Assembly (NCBI GenBank): GCA_016711805.1
Contig: JADJSH010000009.1
Location: forward strand, 62,001 to 126,000
Length of the DNA: 64,000 nt
Origin: Bacteroidota bacterium
Lineage (GTDB): Bacteria > Bacteroidota > Bacteroidia > B-17B0 > Aurantibacillaceae
Direction of reading: 5' to 3'
Position 1 is the first letter of the stretch, and the number at the start of each line of letters is the position of its first letter. Below the pieces are notes generated by a model. That model saw only the letters and a program-made list of their open reading frames with translations, was not told the DNA's origin and made no database searches. This document shows positions 25,261 to 34,322 of the stretch, piece by piece. A program made the position numbers and the translations under genes.

Positions 25261-26250
25261 ATGAAGAAAATTTTTACCACCCTAACTGTTGCTTTGGCAG
25301 CAATGACTAGCGTTTCATTCGCTCAGCAAGATCCGCAATTTACTCAGTTTATGCATAGTAAATTGATTTATAATCCTGGTTATGCTGGTACAAGCGAGGC
25401 CATTTGTGCAAACGTTTTGTATCGTCAGCAGTGGGTAAATTTCCCTGGTGCTCCAAAAACAGGTTTATTAAGCTTTGATATGCCAATTGGTAAATTGCCA
25501 ATTGCTATTGGTTTAAATGTGATGACTGACCAAATTGGTTTTTCAAAAACCTTATTTGCTCGTTTAGCTCTAGCATACAACCGCCATATAGGTGCAGGTG
25601 TGTTAGGTGTTGGTATTGATGGTGGTGTTTTACAGCAACAATTCAATGGTACTTGGATTACTCCAGATGGTGTTGGTCAAGCAGATGCGTCTATTCCAAA
25701 TTGGCAATCAACTACTATGCTTGATGCTAATTCAAACCTTAATAAATTAAGTTACGATTTAGGATTTGGTGCATTTTACTCTATTGCTAATAAAATGTAT
25801 GTGGGTATTTCTTCTACTCACTTAGCAGCGCAAGATTTGCAAGCAGGCGGTGTTGGAAATGTTAGATACCAATTGGCTCGTCACTATTATATTGTTGGTG
25901 GTTACACATTTAACTTAGGAGAAGGTGGTAAACATGGCATTAACCCAAATGTAAAAGTAAAATCTGATGCTGCTTCAACTCAATTAGATATTAATTTAAC
26001 ATATATATATAATCAATCTTTTTGGGTAGGTGTTTCTTACCGTATGCAAGATGCGATTGCTCCAATGTTAGGTTATAAATTTACAAAAGGTGGTGTTAAA
26101 GGTTTAAAAATCGGTTATTCTTATGATTTAACCACTTCTAAAATCAAAGGCTTTAGCTCTGGTACGCACGAAATTATGTTAGGTTACTGTATGGTTCCTA
26201 AAAACAAAAATAAAGTAACTAGTTACCAAAACGCAAGATTTTTAGATTAA
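25261..26250 (+). CDS. PorP/SprF family T9SS outer-membrane protein, next to gldK
   Basis: This 329-residue protein has a clear signal peptide (ending SFAQQ) and PorP/SprF features: QDPQFTQFMHSKLIYNPGYAGT at the N-terminus, the YRQQWVNFPGAPKT segment and a series of amphipathic strands ending in IMLGYC. In T9SS loci the gene before gldK/porK is commonly porP, an outer-membrane partner of the trans-envelope complex or of cargo export. It lies 181 bases before gldK on the same strand and may be the first gene of the operon. The protein at 19819 is a paralogue. Confidence 0.92.
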   Translation: MKKIFTTLTVALAAMTSVSFAQQDPQFTQFMHSKLIYNPGYAGTSEAICANVLYRQQWVNFPGAPKTGLLSFDMPIGKLPIAIGLNVMTDQIGFSKTLFARLALAYNRHIGAGVLGVGIDGGVLQQQFNGTWITPDGVGQADASIPNWQSTTMLDANSNLNKLSYDLGFGAFYSIANKMYVGISSTHLAAQDLQAGGVGNVRYQLARHYYIVGGYTFNLGEGGKHGINPNVKVKSDAASTQLDINLTYIYNQSFWVGVSYRMQDAIAPMLGYKFTKGGVKGLKIGYSYDLTTSKIKGFSSGTHEIMLGYCMVPKNKNKVTSYQNARFLD

Positions 26251-26431
26251 ATTGTAACCTTTTAAAAAAAAGCACGTTTAAGTCCCTTACAAACTTTATT
26301 TTTAAATTGTTGATAACTTGTTAATAAAGCGAATTGTCACTAAAATCAAAGTTTGGGATTATAAACAACAAGAAAGCAAAATGAAATCCATTACAAAAAT
26401 TTCACTAGCTTAAAAACTAAACAAAAGCACT

Positions 26432-27985
26432 ATGAAAAAACTGATTGTATTAGCCTCGTTTATTGCCGTTGTTACTGGTTGTAACAAAAAGGCAGGAGAG
26501 TTAGTCGGCGCTGAAGGTAGAGAACAATGGTTCCAGCCTGATCCATTCGGTACCTTGTACATTCCTATGGGTAGTTACCATATGGGGCCAAGCGACGAAG
26601 AGATAACGATGGCTCACACAGCTAAATCTAAAATGGTTTCCGTTCAGGCATTCTACATTGATGATTCTGAGATCTCTAATAACGAATACCGTCAGTTCGT
26701 AAATTGGGTGCGCGATTCTATTGCACGTAAATTATTATTAAATAATGGTTTTGAGGAGGATTTTGGTATTCCTCAAGATGCCTTCTTACAAATGTGGCCT
26801 GAGTATATTGGAGACAACAATTTACAAGATCCATACTTAAACTGGGAAGAAAAAATTAAATGGAATAGTGATGAAGAGGATTACCGCTTAGCATTACAAC
26901 CATTATATTTACCAGAAGGAGAGCGTTTTTATAACCGTAAAGAAATTGATTCTCGTAAATTAAACTTTGAGTATTATAGAATTGATATTCGTTTAGCGGC
27001 TTCAAAATCTAATCGTTTTATTCCTCAAAAATCTTTAGATATTCAAGATGCTTCTCATGAATACAAAAAAGCAGATTATATCAATGGTGTACATTTAAAT
27101 GATGGTCAAAATGGTATCCCAGGTCAACCTTCTACTCCAGTTGGTAAACCTGACCAAGATCCTAAAACATTAGGTACTTATAATGTGGAAACTCAACTTT
27201 CAGTAGGTCAAGGAAATTATGTGCCTAAAGAATTTAAAGGTGTAGATCGTTCCATATTTATCTTAAAAGACGTTATTAATGTTTATCCTGATACATTAGC
27301 TTGGGTCCATGATTTCACTTATTCATTTAATGAACCAATGACAAACATGTACTTCTGGCATCCAGCTTATGATGATTATCCAGTAGTTGGTGTAACTTGG
27401 AAACAAGCACGTGCATTCAGTATTTGGCGTTCTAACTTATTAAATAACTATTTAATTGGAAATGGGATGACTATCGTAAATGATTTCCGTTTACCAACAG
27501 AGTCTGAGTGGGAATATGCAGCACGTGGTGGAAACGATTTATCTCCGTATCCTTGGGGTGGTCCTTACATCCGTAATGCAAGAGGTTGTTTCTTAGGTAA
27601 CTTTAAACCAATGCGCGGTTCTTATATTGATGATGGTGGATTCCACTCAGTATATATCTACTCTTATAACCCTAATGATTACGGTTTATATTGTATGGCT
27701 GGTAACGTTTCTGAATGGACAAGTAATGCATTTGATGAATCTGCTTATGATTTTGCACATGACTTAAACCCTGATTACGTTTACGAAGCACAAGATAAAG
27801 ATGCTAACGTATTAAAACGTAAAGTAATTCGTGGTGGTTCTTGGAAAGATGTAGGTTATTACTTACAAGTAAGTTCTAGAACTTACGAATACCAAGATAC
27901 AGCGAAAGCCTATATCGGATTCCGTAACGTAATGACTTATTTAGGTCGTGCAAAAGGAGATGATAACGGTAAAATTTTAGACTAA
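26432..27985 (+). CDS. gldK: GldK/PorK, T9SS outer-membrane ring lipoprotein
   Basis: This 517-residue protein is GldK, the FGE-sulfatase-like lipoprotein that with GldN forms the periplasmic ring of the type IX secretion system under the outer membrane. A lipobox is visible at FIAVVTGCNKK (Cys about residue 17). The formylglycine-generating-enzyme-like domain begins at LYIPMGSYHMGPSD and continues with DDSEISNNEYRQFVNW, PVVGVTWKQARAFSIW, RLPTESEWEYAARGG and GNVSEWTSNAFD, ending in IRGGSWKD and YIGFRNV. GldL follows after 67 bases. Length and order are typical. Confidence 0.96.
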   Translation: MKKLIVLASFIAVVTGCNKKAGELVGAEGREQWFQPDPFGTLYIPMGSYHMGPSDEEITMAHTAKSKMVSVQAFYIDDSEISNNEYRQFVNWVRDSIARKLLLNNGFEEDFGIPQDAFLQMWPEYIGDNNLQDPYLNWEEKIKWNSDEEDYRLALQPLYLPEGERFYNRKEIDSRKLNFEYYRIDIRLAASKSNRFIPQKSLDIQDASHEYKKADYINGVHLNDGQNGIPGQPSTPVGKPDQDPKTLGTYNVETQLSVGQGNYVPKEFKGVDRSIFILKDVINVYPDTLAWVHDFTYSFNEPMTNMYFWHPAYDDYPVVGVTWKQARAFSIWRSNLLNNYLIGNGMTIVNDFRLPTESEWEYAARGGNDLSPYPWGGPYIRNARGCFLGNFKPMRGSYIDDGGFHSVYIYSYNPNDYGLYCMAGNVSEWTSNAFDESAYDFAHDLNPDYVYEAQDKDANVLKRKVIRGGSWKDVGYYLQVSSRTYEYQDTAKAYIGFRNVMTYLGRAKGDDNGKILD

Positions 27986-28052
27986 AAACACAAACACAAA
28001 ATAAACACAACCAAAAAATCAAACAATCACTAACTAAACAAAAAAAAGAGCT

Positions 28053-28850
28053 ATGAGCAAACTTCCTAAAGTAACCGGTTTTAAAAAGTACTTACACTTG
28101 GCATCATGTTTTGGTGCAGCTATCGTAATCGTTGGAGCGTTATTTAAAATTATGCACTGGCCAGGTGCTTCCGCTGCCTTAATTGGTGGATTAGGTACTG
28201 AGGCGATATTATTCTGTCTTTTCGCTGTGGATATTCCGCATGAAGAGTATGATTGGTCATTAGCATACCCTGAATTAGGTGGTATGGGTGGTCATGAAGA
28301 GGAATCTCATAAAATTGACAGTGGTTTACCAGTATCAGCACAATTAGATGCTATGTTAGCTGATGCCAAAATTGGGCCTGAATTAATTGAAAGTTTAGGA
28401 TCGGGTATGCGTGCAATTGGTGATAATGCTAGTAAAATGGCTGATATCAGTAATGCAACTGTAGCTACTAATGAATATGTTGATAGCGTTAAATCTGCAT
28501 CTAAAAATGTATCTCATTTAGCAGATACTTATAGTAAAGCAGCTGATTCAATTGCTAGCTTAGCTGAATCAAATGATGCTGGTTCTTCTATTGGCGGTTC
28601 ATTAAATAGCGTTGCTAAAAATTTATCAGCATTAAATGCTACTTACGAATTACAATTGCAAGGTTCTCGTGGTCATTTAGAGGCTACAGAGAAATTCTAT
28701 GGCGGATTAGGTGAATTGATGAAAAACTTACATGATTCAGTTGAAGATACTAAAAAATATCGTGCTGAAATGTCTCAATTATCTACTAATTTAACAGCGC
28801 TTAATACCATTTATGGTAATATGTTAGGTGCTATGAATTTCAATAAATAA
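28053..28850 (+). CDS. gldL: GldL, inner-membrane motor subunit of T9SS and gliding
   Basis: This 265-residue protein is GldL, which with GldM forms the proton-driven inner-membrane motor that powers T9SS export and gliding. Two N-terminal membrane helices lie near residues 15-32 and 40-60; the motif FKIMHWPGASAALIGG joins them, and E50 in GLGTEAILF corresponds to the membrane Glu known to be essential in F. johnsoniae (E49). A long cytoplasmic coiled-coil-rich tail follows from residue 70. A perfect inverted repeat at 28866-28900 separates it from gldM. Confidence 0.96.
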   Translation: MSKLPKVTGFKKYLHLASCFGAAIVIVGALFKIMHWPGASAALIGGLGTEAILFCLFAVDIPHEEYDWSLAYPELGGMGGHEEESHKIDSGLPVSAQLDAMLADAKIGPELIESLGSGMRAIGDNASKMADISNATVATNEYVDSVKSASKNVSHLADTYSKAADSIASLAESNDAGSSIGGSLNSVAKNLSALNATYELQLQGSRGHLEATEKFYGGLGELMKNLHDSVEDTKKYRAEMSQLSTNLTALNTIYGNMLGAMNFNK

Positions 28851-28865
28851 TAGTTAATCCACTAT

Positions 28866-28900
28866 GAAAATGAATGAAAGAATCTCTTTCATTCATTTTC
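28866..28900 (+). repeat. Perfect 16-bp inverted repeat between gldL and gldM
   Basis: GAAAATGAATGAAAGA (28866-28881) and TCTTTCATTCATTTTC (28885-28900) are exactly complementary with a three-base loop ATC. It is the only strong hairpin inside the gldKLMN operon. It lacks a T-run, so it is not a typical terminator; in RNA it could stop an exonuclease, be an RNase III site, or attenuate gldM relative to gldL. Confidence 0.75.
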
Positions 28901-28947
28901 TATAAAATTATTTAATCATTTTAATCTAAAAAAAATAGTAAAGTATT

Positions 28948-29799
28948 ATGGGAGGCGGTAAAGAAACACCAAGGCAGAAAATGATCGGTATGATGTACCT
29001 TGTATTGACAGCGCTTTTGGCGATGAACGTATCTAAACAAATTTTACAGGGATATATTTCTGTAAATGAAAGTATGGAGCGCTCTAAAGAAAATTTAGAA
29101 GCAAATAATAAACGTGTTGATGAAGCATTCAAAAGCACAATAACAGGTAATGCGGGTGCAAAACCTTATTACGACAGAGCTGTTGAAGCACAAAAGGAAA
29201 TAAAGCAAGTTTACGATTACATTGGCGAATTAAACAATATAATCATTGCTGCTACACATCAAGTAGACGCAAAAATGGCAGATACTATGCAATTGCGTTA
29301 CATGGAAAAAATGGACGATTATGATGTTCCAAGCCATGAGTTAGGTATATCTGAACCAAAAGAACCAAAATCTGGACCACACACAGCGGCTGAGTTAAGA
29401 GATAAGTTAACAGGTTTAAGTGATAAGTTAGTTGCAATGCTTGATAAAATGCAAAAAACTGACGGACAACACTTATTGAAGGAAGATTATGAAGCGATGA
29501 AAAAGAAGTTTATATCTATTAAACCAGTAGATAGTAAACGTGTTGAAGACGGTATCGAATTTAACTGGGCTATGGATAACTTTTATCATTTACCATTAGC
29601 GGCAGTTGTAACTAACTTTAACAAAATGCAAGCTGATTTAAAGAACGTTGAAGCTGAAATTCTTCAAGTGTTTTCAGGGGCAAGTGGTAAGTTAGCAATT
29701 AAGTTTGATGCGATCAAAGCGCGTGTAGTTGCACCATCTTCATATATTGCGGCTGGTCAACCATATGAAGCAGATATCTTCTTAGCAGCTTCATCTTAA
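28948..29799 (+). CDS. gldM: GldM, N-terminal part (ends at an in-frame TAA)
   Basis: This frame gives 283 residues of GldM, the other half of the T9SS motor. One membrane helix (MIGMMYLVLTALLAMNVS, residues 12-29) anchors it, followed by the helical D1 periplasmic domain and the beginning of the next, beta-rich domain (VVAPSSYIAAGQPYEADIFLAASS). It stops at TAA 29797-29799. The same frame continues without a break to 30606 and encodes the rest of GldM, so the codon is a nonsense mutation or a base error. Homologues read S-K-L or similar here. Alone, this part lacks the D2-D4 domains that contact the outer-membrane ring. Confidence 0.9.
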   Translation: MGGGKETPRQKMIGMMYLVLTALLAMNVSKQILQGYISVNESMERSKENLEANNKRVDEAFKSTITGNAGAKPYYDRAVEAQKEIKQVYDYIGELNNIIIAATHQVDAKMADTMQLRYMEKMDDYDVPSHELGISEPKEPKSGPHTAAELRDKLTGLSDKLVAMLDKMQKTDGQHLLKEDYEAMKKKFISIKPVDSKRVEDGIEFNWAMDNFYHLPLAAVVTNFNKMQADLKNVEAEILQVFSGASGKLAIKFDAIKARVVAPSSYIAAGQPYEADIFLAASS

Positions 29800-29817
29800 A
29801 AATTAGCAGCAGGTGAT

Positions 29818-30606
29818 ATGGAAATTTTGATTGGAGTAGATTCAGCAGCAGCAGCTGGTGGAGCTAAAGGTACTCTTGTTCCTGTAGTAGGTGGTGAAGG
29901 TAAATATTCTGTTGGTACTGGTGGAGAGGGCGATCAAGAGTATAAAGGGGTTATTAAGTATAAAAACCCTGATGGAACTTTTAAATATTATCCTTTCGAG
30001 GGTTCATATAAAGTAGCAAAATCAGGAGCGAGTGTATCTGCAGATCAAATGAATGTATTTTATGCAGGTGTCCCTAATCCAGTTACAGCAGCAGCAGCAG
30101 GTATTTCTCCAGCTGATATTAGTGTAAGCGCTACAGGTGCTGGTGTTAGAGTAACACCAAAAGGTGCTGGTAAGTATGAATTCAATTTTACTGGAACTGG
30201 CGAATGTATGGTGTCTGTTTCTGCAAAAACTAAGGATGGTGTTAAATCTCAAGGTCCTCCAGTTAAATTCCGTGTAAAACCTTTACCAAAGCCTGAATTA
30301 AAATTAAGCGGTAAATTTGCTCCTCAAGAGTTAAAGAAAAGCGAATTAGGTATGATTAGTGGTTTAGGTGCCGGTGCTAATGGTTTCGATTTCCAAGCTA
30401 ATTATGTAGTATTATCATGGGAAGTTGTAGGTAAAGCTAATGGTAAATTAGGTTCATCTGCAGGAAATGGTAACAATTTAGATCAAACTGCAAAACAAGT
30501 ATTAGCTAAGGCTGATGTTGGTTCTAAAGTATACATTGACGCTAAGATTAAAGGACCAGATGGTAAAATTACTTCTGTTACTTCTGCTATCAAGGTAAAT
30601 AGATAA
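29818..30606 (+). CDS. gldM: GldM, C-terminal part (D2-D4 domains, in frame with 28948)
   Basis: This 262-residue stretch is the C-terminal half of GldM: MEILIGVDSAAAAGG onward, with repeated beta-sandwich domains (KGVIKYKNPDGTFKYYPFEGSY, GAGKYEFNFTGTGECMVSVSAK) and the ending TSAIKVNR. It lies in the same frame as 28948-29799 and is separated only by a TAA and six sense codons (KLAAGD). The ATG at 29818 is simply the first Met in frame; with no signal peptide or membrane helix, the fragment would stay in the cytoplasm if translated from here. The full GldM would be 552 residues. Confidence 0.9.
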   Translation: MEILIGVDSAAAAGGAKGTLVPVVGGEGKYSVGTGGEGDQEYKGVIKYKNPDGTFKYYPFEGSYKVAKSGASVSADQMNVFYAGVPNPVTAAAAGISPADISVSATGAGVRVTPKGAGKYEFNFTGTGECMVSVSAKTKDGVKSQGPPVKFRVKPLPKPELKLSGKFAPQELKKSELGMISGLGAGANGFDFQANYVVLSWEVVGKANGKLGSSAGNGNNLDQTAKQVLAKADVGSKVYIDAKIKGPDGKITSVTSAIKVNR

Positions 30607-30617
30607 TTTAATTTAAA

Positions 30618-31487
30618 ATGAGTAATATGATAAGGTTTAAACATGTTTTATTTACAGCTATTTTCTATATAGTAGCTTTAAACGTAAATGCCCAACAAAG
30701 TGTTTTCCAACCAGGAGATTACAGAGATGGAATTTATGACAAAGAAAACTCCAATAATAGACGTTTTATTCCTTACACTCACCTTCGCGAAGGTGATGTA
30801 ACATGGGAAAAACGTGTTTGGAGACGTTTGGATATGCGTGAAAAACAGAACCAACAATTATATTATCCTGTTACTCAAGTTGCTAGTCGTATTTCTTTGA
30901 TGCAGCTAGTTTCTAAGTATGTTTTATCTGGACAAATTATTGCTTTTTCAGATGAAGAATTTTTGAATCCATATGAATTATCTTATATTAGAGATAAAAT
31001 GGTTATTAGAGAAGATTCCGCAGAAGTTGAAGAATATGATGCAAATGGCGCTCCATACATGGTGAAAAGACCAGGAGCGGTGGATTCTACTTGGACATTC
31101 GAATTTTTCTCGTCATTAGGGTTAAAAGAAGATTGGTTTTTTGATAAACAAAAATCAGTTTTAGAAGTTCGTATTTTAGCTTTGGAGTTTAACGTAATTA
31201 ATCCTAAGCGTGTTGAATTAGGAGAATCTCCTTTGTTCTATACATATTTCCCTGCATGTCGCCCGTTTTTTGCAAAGCACGAAGTATATAATGCGAAGAA
31301 TGATTCGGAACGTAGAACATTTGAAGATATTTTCTGGAAACGTCAATTCTCTTCTGTAGCTACTAAAGAAACCAACGTTTATGATAGATCCATTGAGCGT
31401 TACTCAAAAGGTATTGACGCCTTATTAGAGTCTGATCGTATTAAGAATGACATCTTTAGATGGGAACATGATTTATGGCATTTCTAA
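30618..31487 (+). CDS. gldN: GldN/PorN, T9SS periplasmic ring protein
   Basis: This 289-residue protein is GldN, the periplasmic partner of GldK in the T9SS ring. A signal peptide ends near LNVNAQQ (residue 27). Conserved parts are the N-terminal YRDGIYDKEN, DVTWEKRVWRRLDMREKQNQ, the IFWKRQFSS segment and a C-terminal RIKNDIFRWEHDLWHF. The gene is 11 bases after gldM, and a strong terminator follows, so it closes the operon. An alternative start three codons in (MIRFK) would also leave the signal peptide intact. Confidence 0.96.
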   Translation: MSNMIRFKHVLFTAIFYIVALNVNAQQSVFQPGDYRDGIYDKENSNNRRFIPYTHLREGDVTWEKRVWRRLDMREKQNQQLYYPVTQVASRISLMQLVSKYVLSGQIIAFSDEEFLNPYELSYIRDKMVIREDSAEVEEYDANGAPYMVKRPGAVDSTWTFEFFSSLGLKEDWFFDKQKSVLEVRILALEFNVINPKRVELGESPLFYTYFPACRPFFAKHEVYNAKNDSERRTFEDIFWKRQFSSVATKETNVYDRSIERYSKGIDALLESDRIKNDIFRWEHDLWHF

Positions 31488-31501
31488 TTTGATATAAAAT
31501 T

Positions 31502-31533
31502 AAAAAGCTCCTAAGAAATTAGGAGCTTTTTTT
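31502..31533 (+). terminator. Rho-independent terminator after gldN
   Basis: AAAAAGCTCCTAA (31502-31514) and TTAGGAGCTTTTT (31519-31531) form a perfect 13-base stem around the loop GAAA, followed by further T. It is 14 bases after the gldN stop. Because it has A-runs on the other side, it may also serve the convergent gene at 31550. Confidence 0.92.
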
Positions 31534-31549
31534 ATGCTTAGTTTTTTGA

Positions 31550-31933
31550 TTAAATGTATTCTTTTAACCATTTAATGGCAGATTCTTCGTCTGTAAAAAA
31601 CTTTGTAGGTGTGTTTGGTTTAATTGTTTTTATATAAAAGTTCGCTAATATTTTTTGTCCAAGTGATTTTGAAAAAATGGCAATCGCAGAGCAATGTTTA
31701 ATAACTTCAGGACTCCCATTAAATTTTTTTGATTCATCATCTTGACTTGTAAAAGAATCTCCTGTGATATAAAATGGAGACACCTCCCATGGCGAATTTT
31801 TTCTAATTGTTAAAAACAATGCTTTTGTTTCTTCTAAAGTAAAGCTGTGATCTGAATAATGAATATGGATAATACCGTCTGTTCTATAGGTAATTGTTGC
31901 GAAATTAGATTCTATGATTATTTCCTTTAACAT
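31550..31933 (-). CDS. Small STAS/SpoIIAA-like protein (DUF7793-type), copy 2
   Basis: This 127-residue cytoplasmic protein is a paralogue of 14169-14567. The shared pattern at the C-terminus is S-L-G-Q-K-I-L-A-N-F-Y, then KPNTPTKFFTDEESAIKWL; the middle also matches in A-I-x-I-F-S/I-x-x-L. STAS-like folds often bind nucleotides or act in anti-sigma switches, but no function is established for this group. It is convergent with gldN, sharing the terminator region, and stands alone. Confidence 0.65.
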   Translation of the reverse strand: MLKEIIIESNFATITYRTDGIIHIHYSDHSFTLEETKALFLTIRKNSPWEVSPFYITGDSFTSQDDESKKFNGSPEVIKHCSAIAIFSKSLGQKILANFYIKTIKPNTPTKFFTDEESAIKWLKEYI

Positions 31934-31999
31934 TTGTATTAAGCTGTAGTTAAAAGTAGTTAATGTTGTCGAATTTCTGAAATCTAATTTCTATCCAAT

Positions 32000-33832
32000 C
32001 TAATTTTTAAATAGACTTCCGCCTTTTTCAAATAGTTTATCAACTCGTTTTTCTATTTCTGGATTTTTTTCCAAAACTGGAGCATGATGTGGTTTAATTC
32101 GAGCATCAATAATTAGATTATCACAACCAAAATGTTTGTATTCTGTAAATGAATTAATACCGTAGACATCATGACTTGGATTGGAACGAGTAAATGTTAC
32201 CCACAACCAGTTTTTTAATGTAGCTGCCGTAAAACTTGAATCATCAACCACAACAATCATCGGAAATCCGTTCAAATCAATATTTTTATGTTTTATTTCT
32301 TCATTGAAGTTATTAAACTCTTGCTTTGCTTTTTCGTATGTTTCAAATTTTTTGCCTTGCAGTACTAGTACTCCTGGAAAAGCAATTTGCGGATTTTCGA
32401 ATGTTGTTAGTTCATTTAATGAATTTGAAATTTGAGAACTTAAATCACGGATTTTATCTCCATAAGCAGCCACTACTAATTTACTACCTGAATTTAAACC
32501 TGTACCACTATAATCTAGTGTGTCTATACTTGTATTGGTTTGAAAATGTAAATCACGTCTTAAATTAATTCGCTCCAACATAAATTGATAAAACTCAGCT
32601 TCGTGATGTGTTGAAACTTTATTGGTATCATCAGCTGTAATAAACAAATACTTGGCTAAACTTAATTGCCCTTTTCCTAAAATATGGTTAGCAATGGTTA
32701 ACAATTCCGCTGGCTGTTTAGTTTGATTATACGGCGTATAACGCTCGCTACCAATAGCCAATAATAATGGATGAACTCCGGCGGCATCTACCGCATGAAC
32801 TTCCTTTACACCGGGTAATTCGTGTTTAATCGCATTTCCTGTTAATTCATGAATGATTTGTCCGAAGCTCGTATCTTCTTGTGGCGGACGACCAACAACC
32901 GTGAATGGCCAAATAGCATCTTGTTTGTGATACACTTTGTGAACTCTCATTAAAGGAAAATCATGCTTTAAACTATAGTAACCTAAATGATCTCCAAAAG
33001 GTCCTTCGGCTTTGTTTTCGTTTGGATATACTTCACCTGTAATCACGAAATCAGCATCTGTACTTACACAAAATCCATCTTGATAAGTATATCTAAATCT
33101 TCTATTACCCAAAGCACCAGCAAATGTCATTTCGCTTAAGCCTTCGGGTAATGGCATTACAGCAGCAACCGAATGACTAGGAGGGCCACCAATAAAAATT
33201 GATACTTTCAATGGCTTACCTAATTTATTAGCTTTGCTTTGATGCACTCCAATACCACGATGTAGTTGATAATGCAATCCAATTTCTTTATTTATGATAT
33301 AATCGTTCCCATTTAATTGAATGCGGTACATACCCAAATTAGCACTCATAATTCCTGGCTTATCAATGTCTTCACTATATACTTGAGGCAGTGTAACAAA
33401 CGCACCGCCGTCCATTGGCCAATGTTTAATTAAAGGGATTTTATCAATCGTTGTTTCTTTATATAAAACAGGTTTTGATAATGGGTTTTTTAATGGCAAA
33501 GCCGATAAAGCTGTTAAAGATACATTGGCATATTTAAATGGATTTTTAAGTGCTTTAATTGGGTTGTTTTTTATTTCAATGAGCGTTTGAATTTTTTCAA
33601 GCGTATCTCTAAAAATAAATTTACTTCTATCTAAAGTTCCAAAAATATTGGATGCACATTTAAATTCTGTTCCTTTGACGTTTTCAAATAATAAGGCTGG
33701 ACCGCCCATTTCGTGTACACGCAAATGAATAGATGCCATTTCTAAATTTGGATCTACTTCTTCTTTAATTCTAATTAGATGATTGTTTTTTTCTAAATCA
33801 TCTAAACAGGCTTTTAAACTATTATATCCCAT
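32000..33832 (-). CDS. UbiD family decarboxylase
   Basis: This 610-residue protein is a UbiD-family decarboxylase, using prenylated FMN to remove carboxylates from aromatic or unsaturated acids. Characteristic parts are IIGGPPSH-like FIGGPPSHSVAAVMPLPEG, the catalytic Glu region ENKAEGPFGDHLGYY, and VVGRPPQEDTSFGQIIHELTG. Bacteroidota carry long UbiD proteins linked to menaquinone or ubiquinone-like quinone synthesis; that is the most likely role. No UbiX flavin prenyltransferase is seen in the window. Length is somewhat above the 490 of E. coli, with a C-terminal extension, as usual for this group. Confidence 0.9.
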   Translation of the reverse strand: MGYNSLKACLDDLEKNNHLIRIKEEVDPNLEMASIHLRVHEMGGPALLFENVKGTEFKCASNIFGTLDRSKFIFRDTLEKIQTLIEIKNNPIKALKNPFKYANVSLTALSALPLKNPLSKPVLYKETTIDKIPLIKHWPMDGGAFVTLPQVYSEDIDKPGIMSANLGMYRIQLNGNDYIINKEIGLHYQLHRGIGVHQSKANKLGKPLKVSIFIGGPPSHSVAAVMPLPEGLSEMTFAGALGNRRFRYTYQDGFCVSTDADFVITGEVYPNENKAEGPFGDHLGYYSLKHDFPLMRVHKVYHKQDAIWPFTVVGRPPQEDTSFGQIIHELTGNAIKHELPGVKEVHAVDAAGVHPLLLAIGSERYTPYNQTKQPAELLTIANHILGKGQLSLAKYLFITADDTNKVSTHHEAEFYQFMLERINLRRDLHFQTNTSIDTLDYSGTGLNSGSKLVVAAYGDKIRDLSSQISNSLNELTTFENPQIAFPGVLVLQGKKFETYEKAKQEFNNFNEEIKHKNIDLNGFPMIVVVDDSSFTAATLKNWLWVTFTRSNPSHDVYGINSFTEYKHFGCDNLIIDARIKPHHAPVLEKNPEIEKRVDKLFEKGGSLFKN

Positions 33833-33901
33833 ATATTTTAAACAGTCTAAAGATAAAGAGGTTTAAATTAATAATTACATTTATGCTATTATATTTACAC
33901 T

Positions 33902-34264
33902 ATGCTAGCACAAAATAATAAACAAATAGCTGCCAAATGGTTTGAAGCTTTTAATGAGCATGATTTAGAAAAATTATTATCGCTCTATAATGATAATGCA
34001 CAGCATTATAGCCCGAAGCTAAAAATTAGAATGCCTGAAACTCAAGGGTTAATTAAAGGCAAACAGGCGCTGCGTGAGTGGTGGAAAGATGCCTTTGATA
34101 GATTACCTACTTTACAATATGAAGTAATTAAATTAACAGCAGATGACGAACAAGTTTTTATGGAATACATTAGACATGTAAATGGAGAAGAAGATTTATC
34201 TGTTGGGGAAGTATTGCAAATTGAAAATGGACTGATTATTTTTTCTAGGGTTTATCATGGTTAA
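33902..34264 (+). CDS. NTF2-like/SnoaL-like small protein
   Basis: This 120-residue protein is of the NTF2-like superfamily (SnoaL-type cone fold): an N-terminal helix AAKWFEAFNEHDLEKLLSLYNDNAQHY, a KGKQALREWWKDAFDRLPTLQYEVIKL segment, and C-terminal strands ending in FSRVYHG. Such proteins are often isomerases, polyketide cyclases or uncharacterised small-molecule binders. No activity can be assigned. It stands alone between ubiD and the secreted protein gene, 58 bases upstream of the latter. Confidence 0.75.
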   Translation: MLAQNNKQIAAKWFEAFNEHDLEKLLSLYNDNAQHYSPKLKIRMPETQGLIKGKQALREWWKDAFDRLPTLQYEVIKLTADDEQVFMEYIRHVNGEEDLSVGEVLQIENGLIIFSRVYHG

Positions 34265-34322
34265 AAAATTAACAGCTATTAACTAGTCATAAATTCGATA
34301 TTTCTGTATCTTAGACTTCGTA

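Noticed and set aside
29797..29799. Changed genetic code with TAA as sense codon
   Set aside because: Many neighbouring genes of full length end in TAA (for example gldN, gldK, gcvP-region genes by their normal lengths), so TAA is a stop here.
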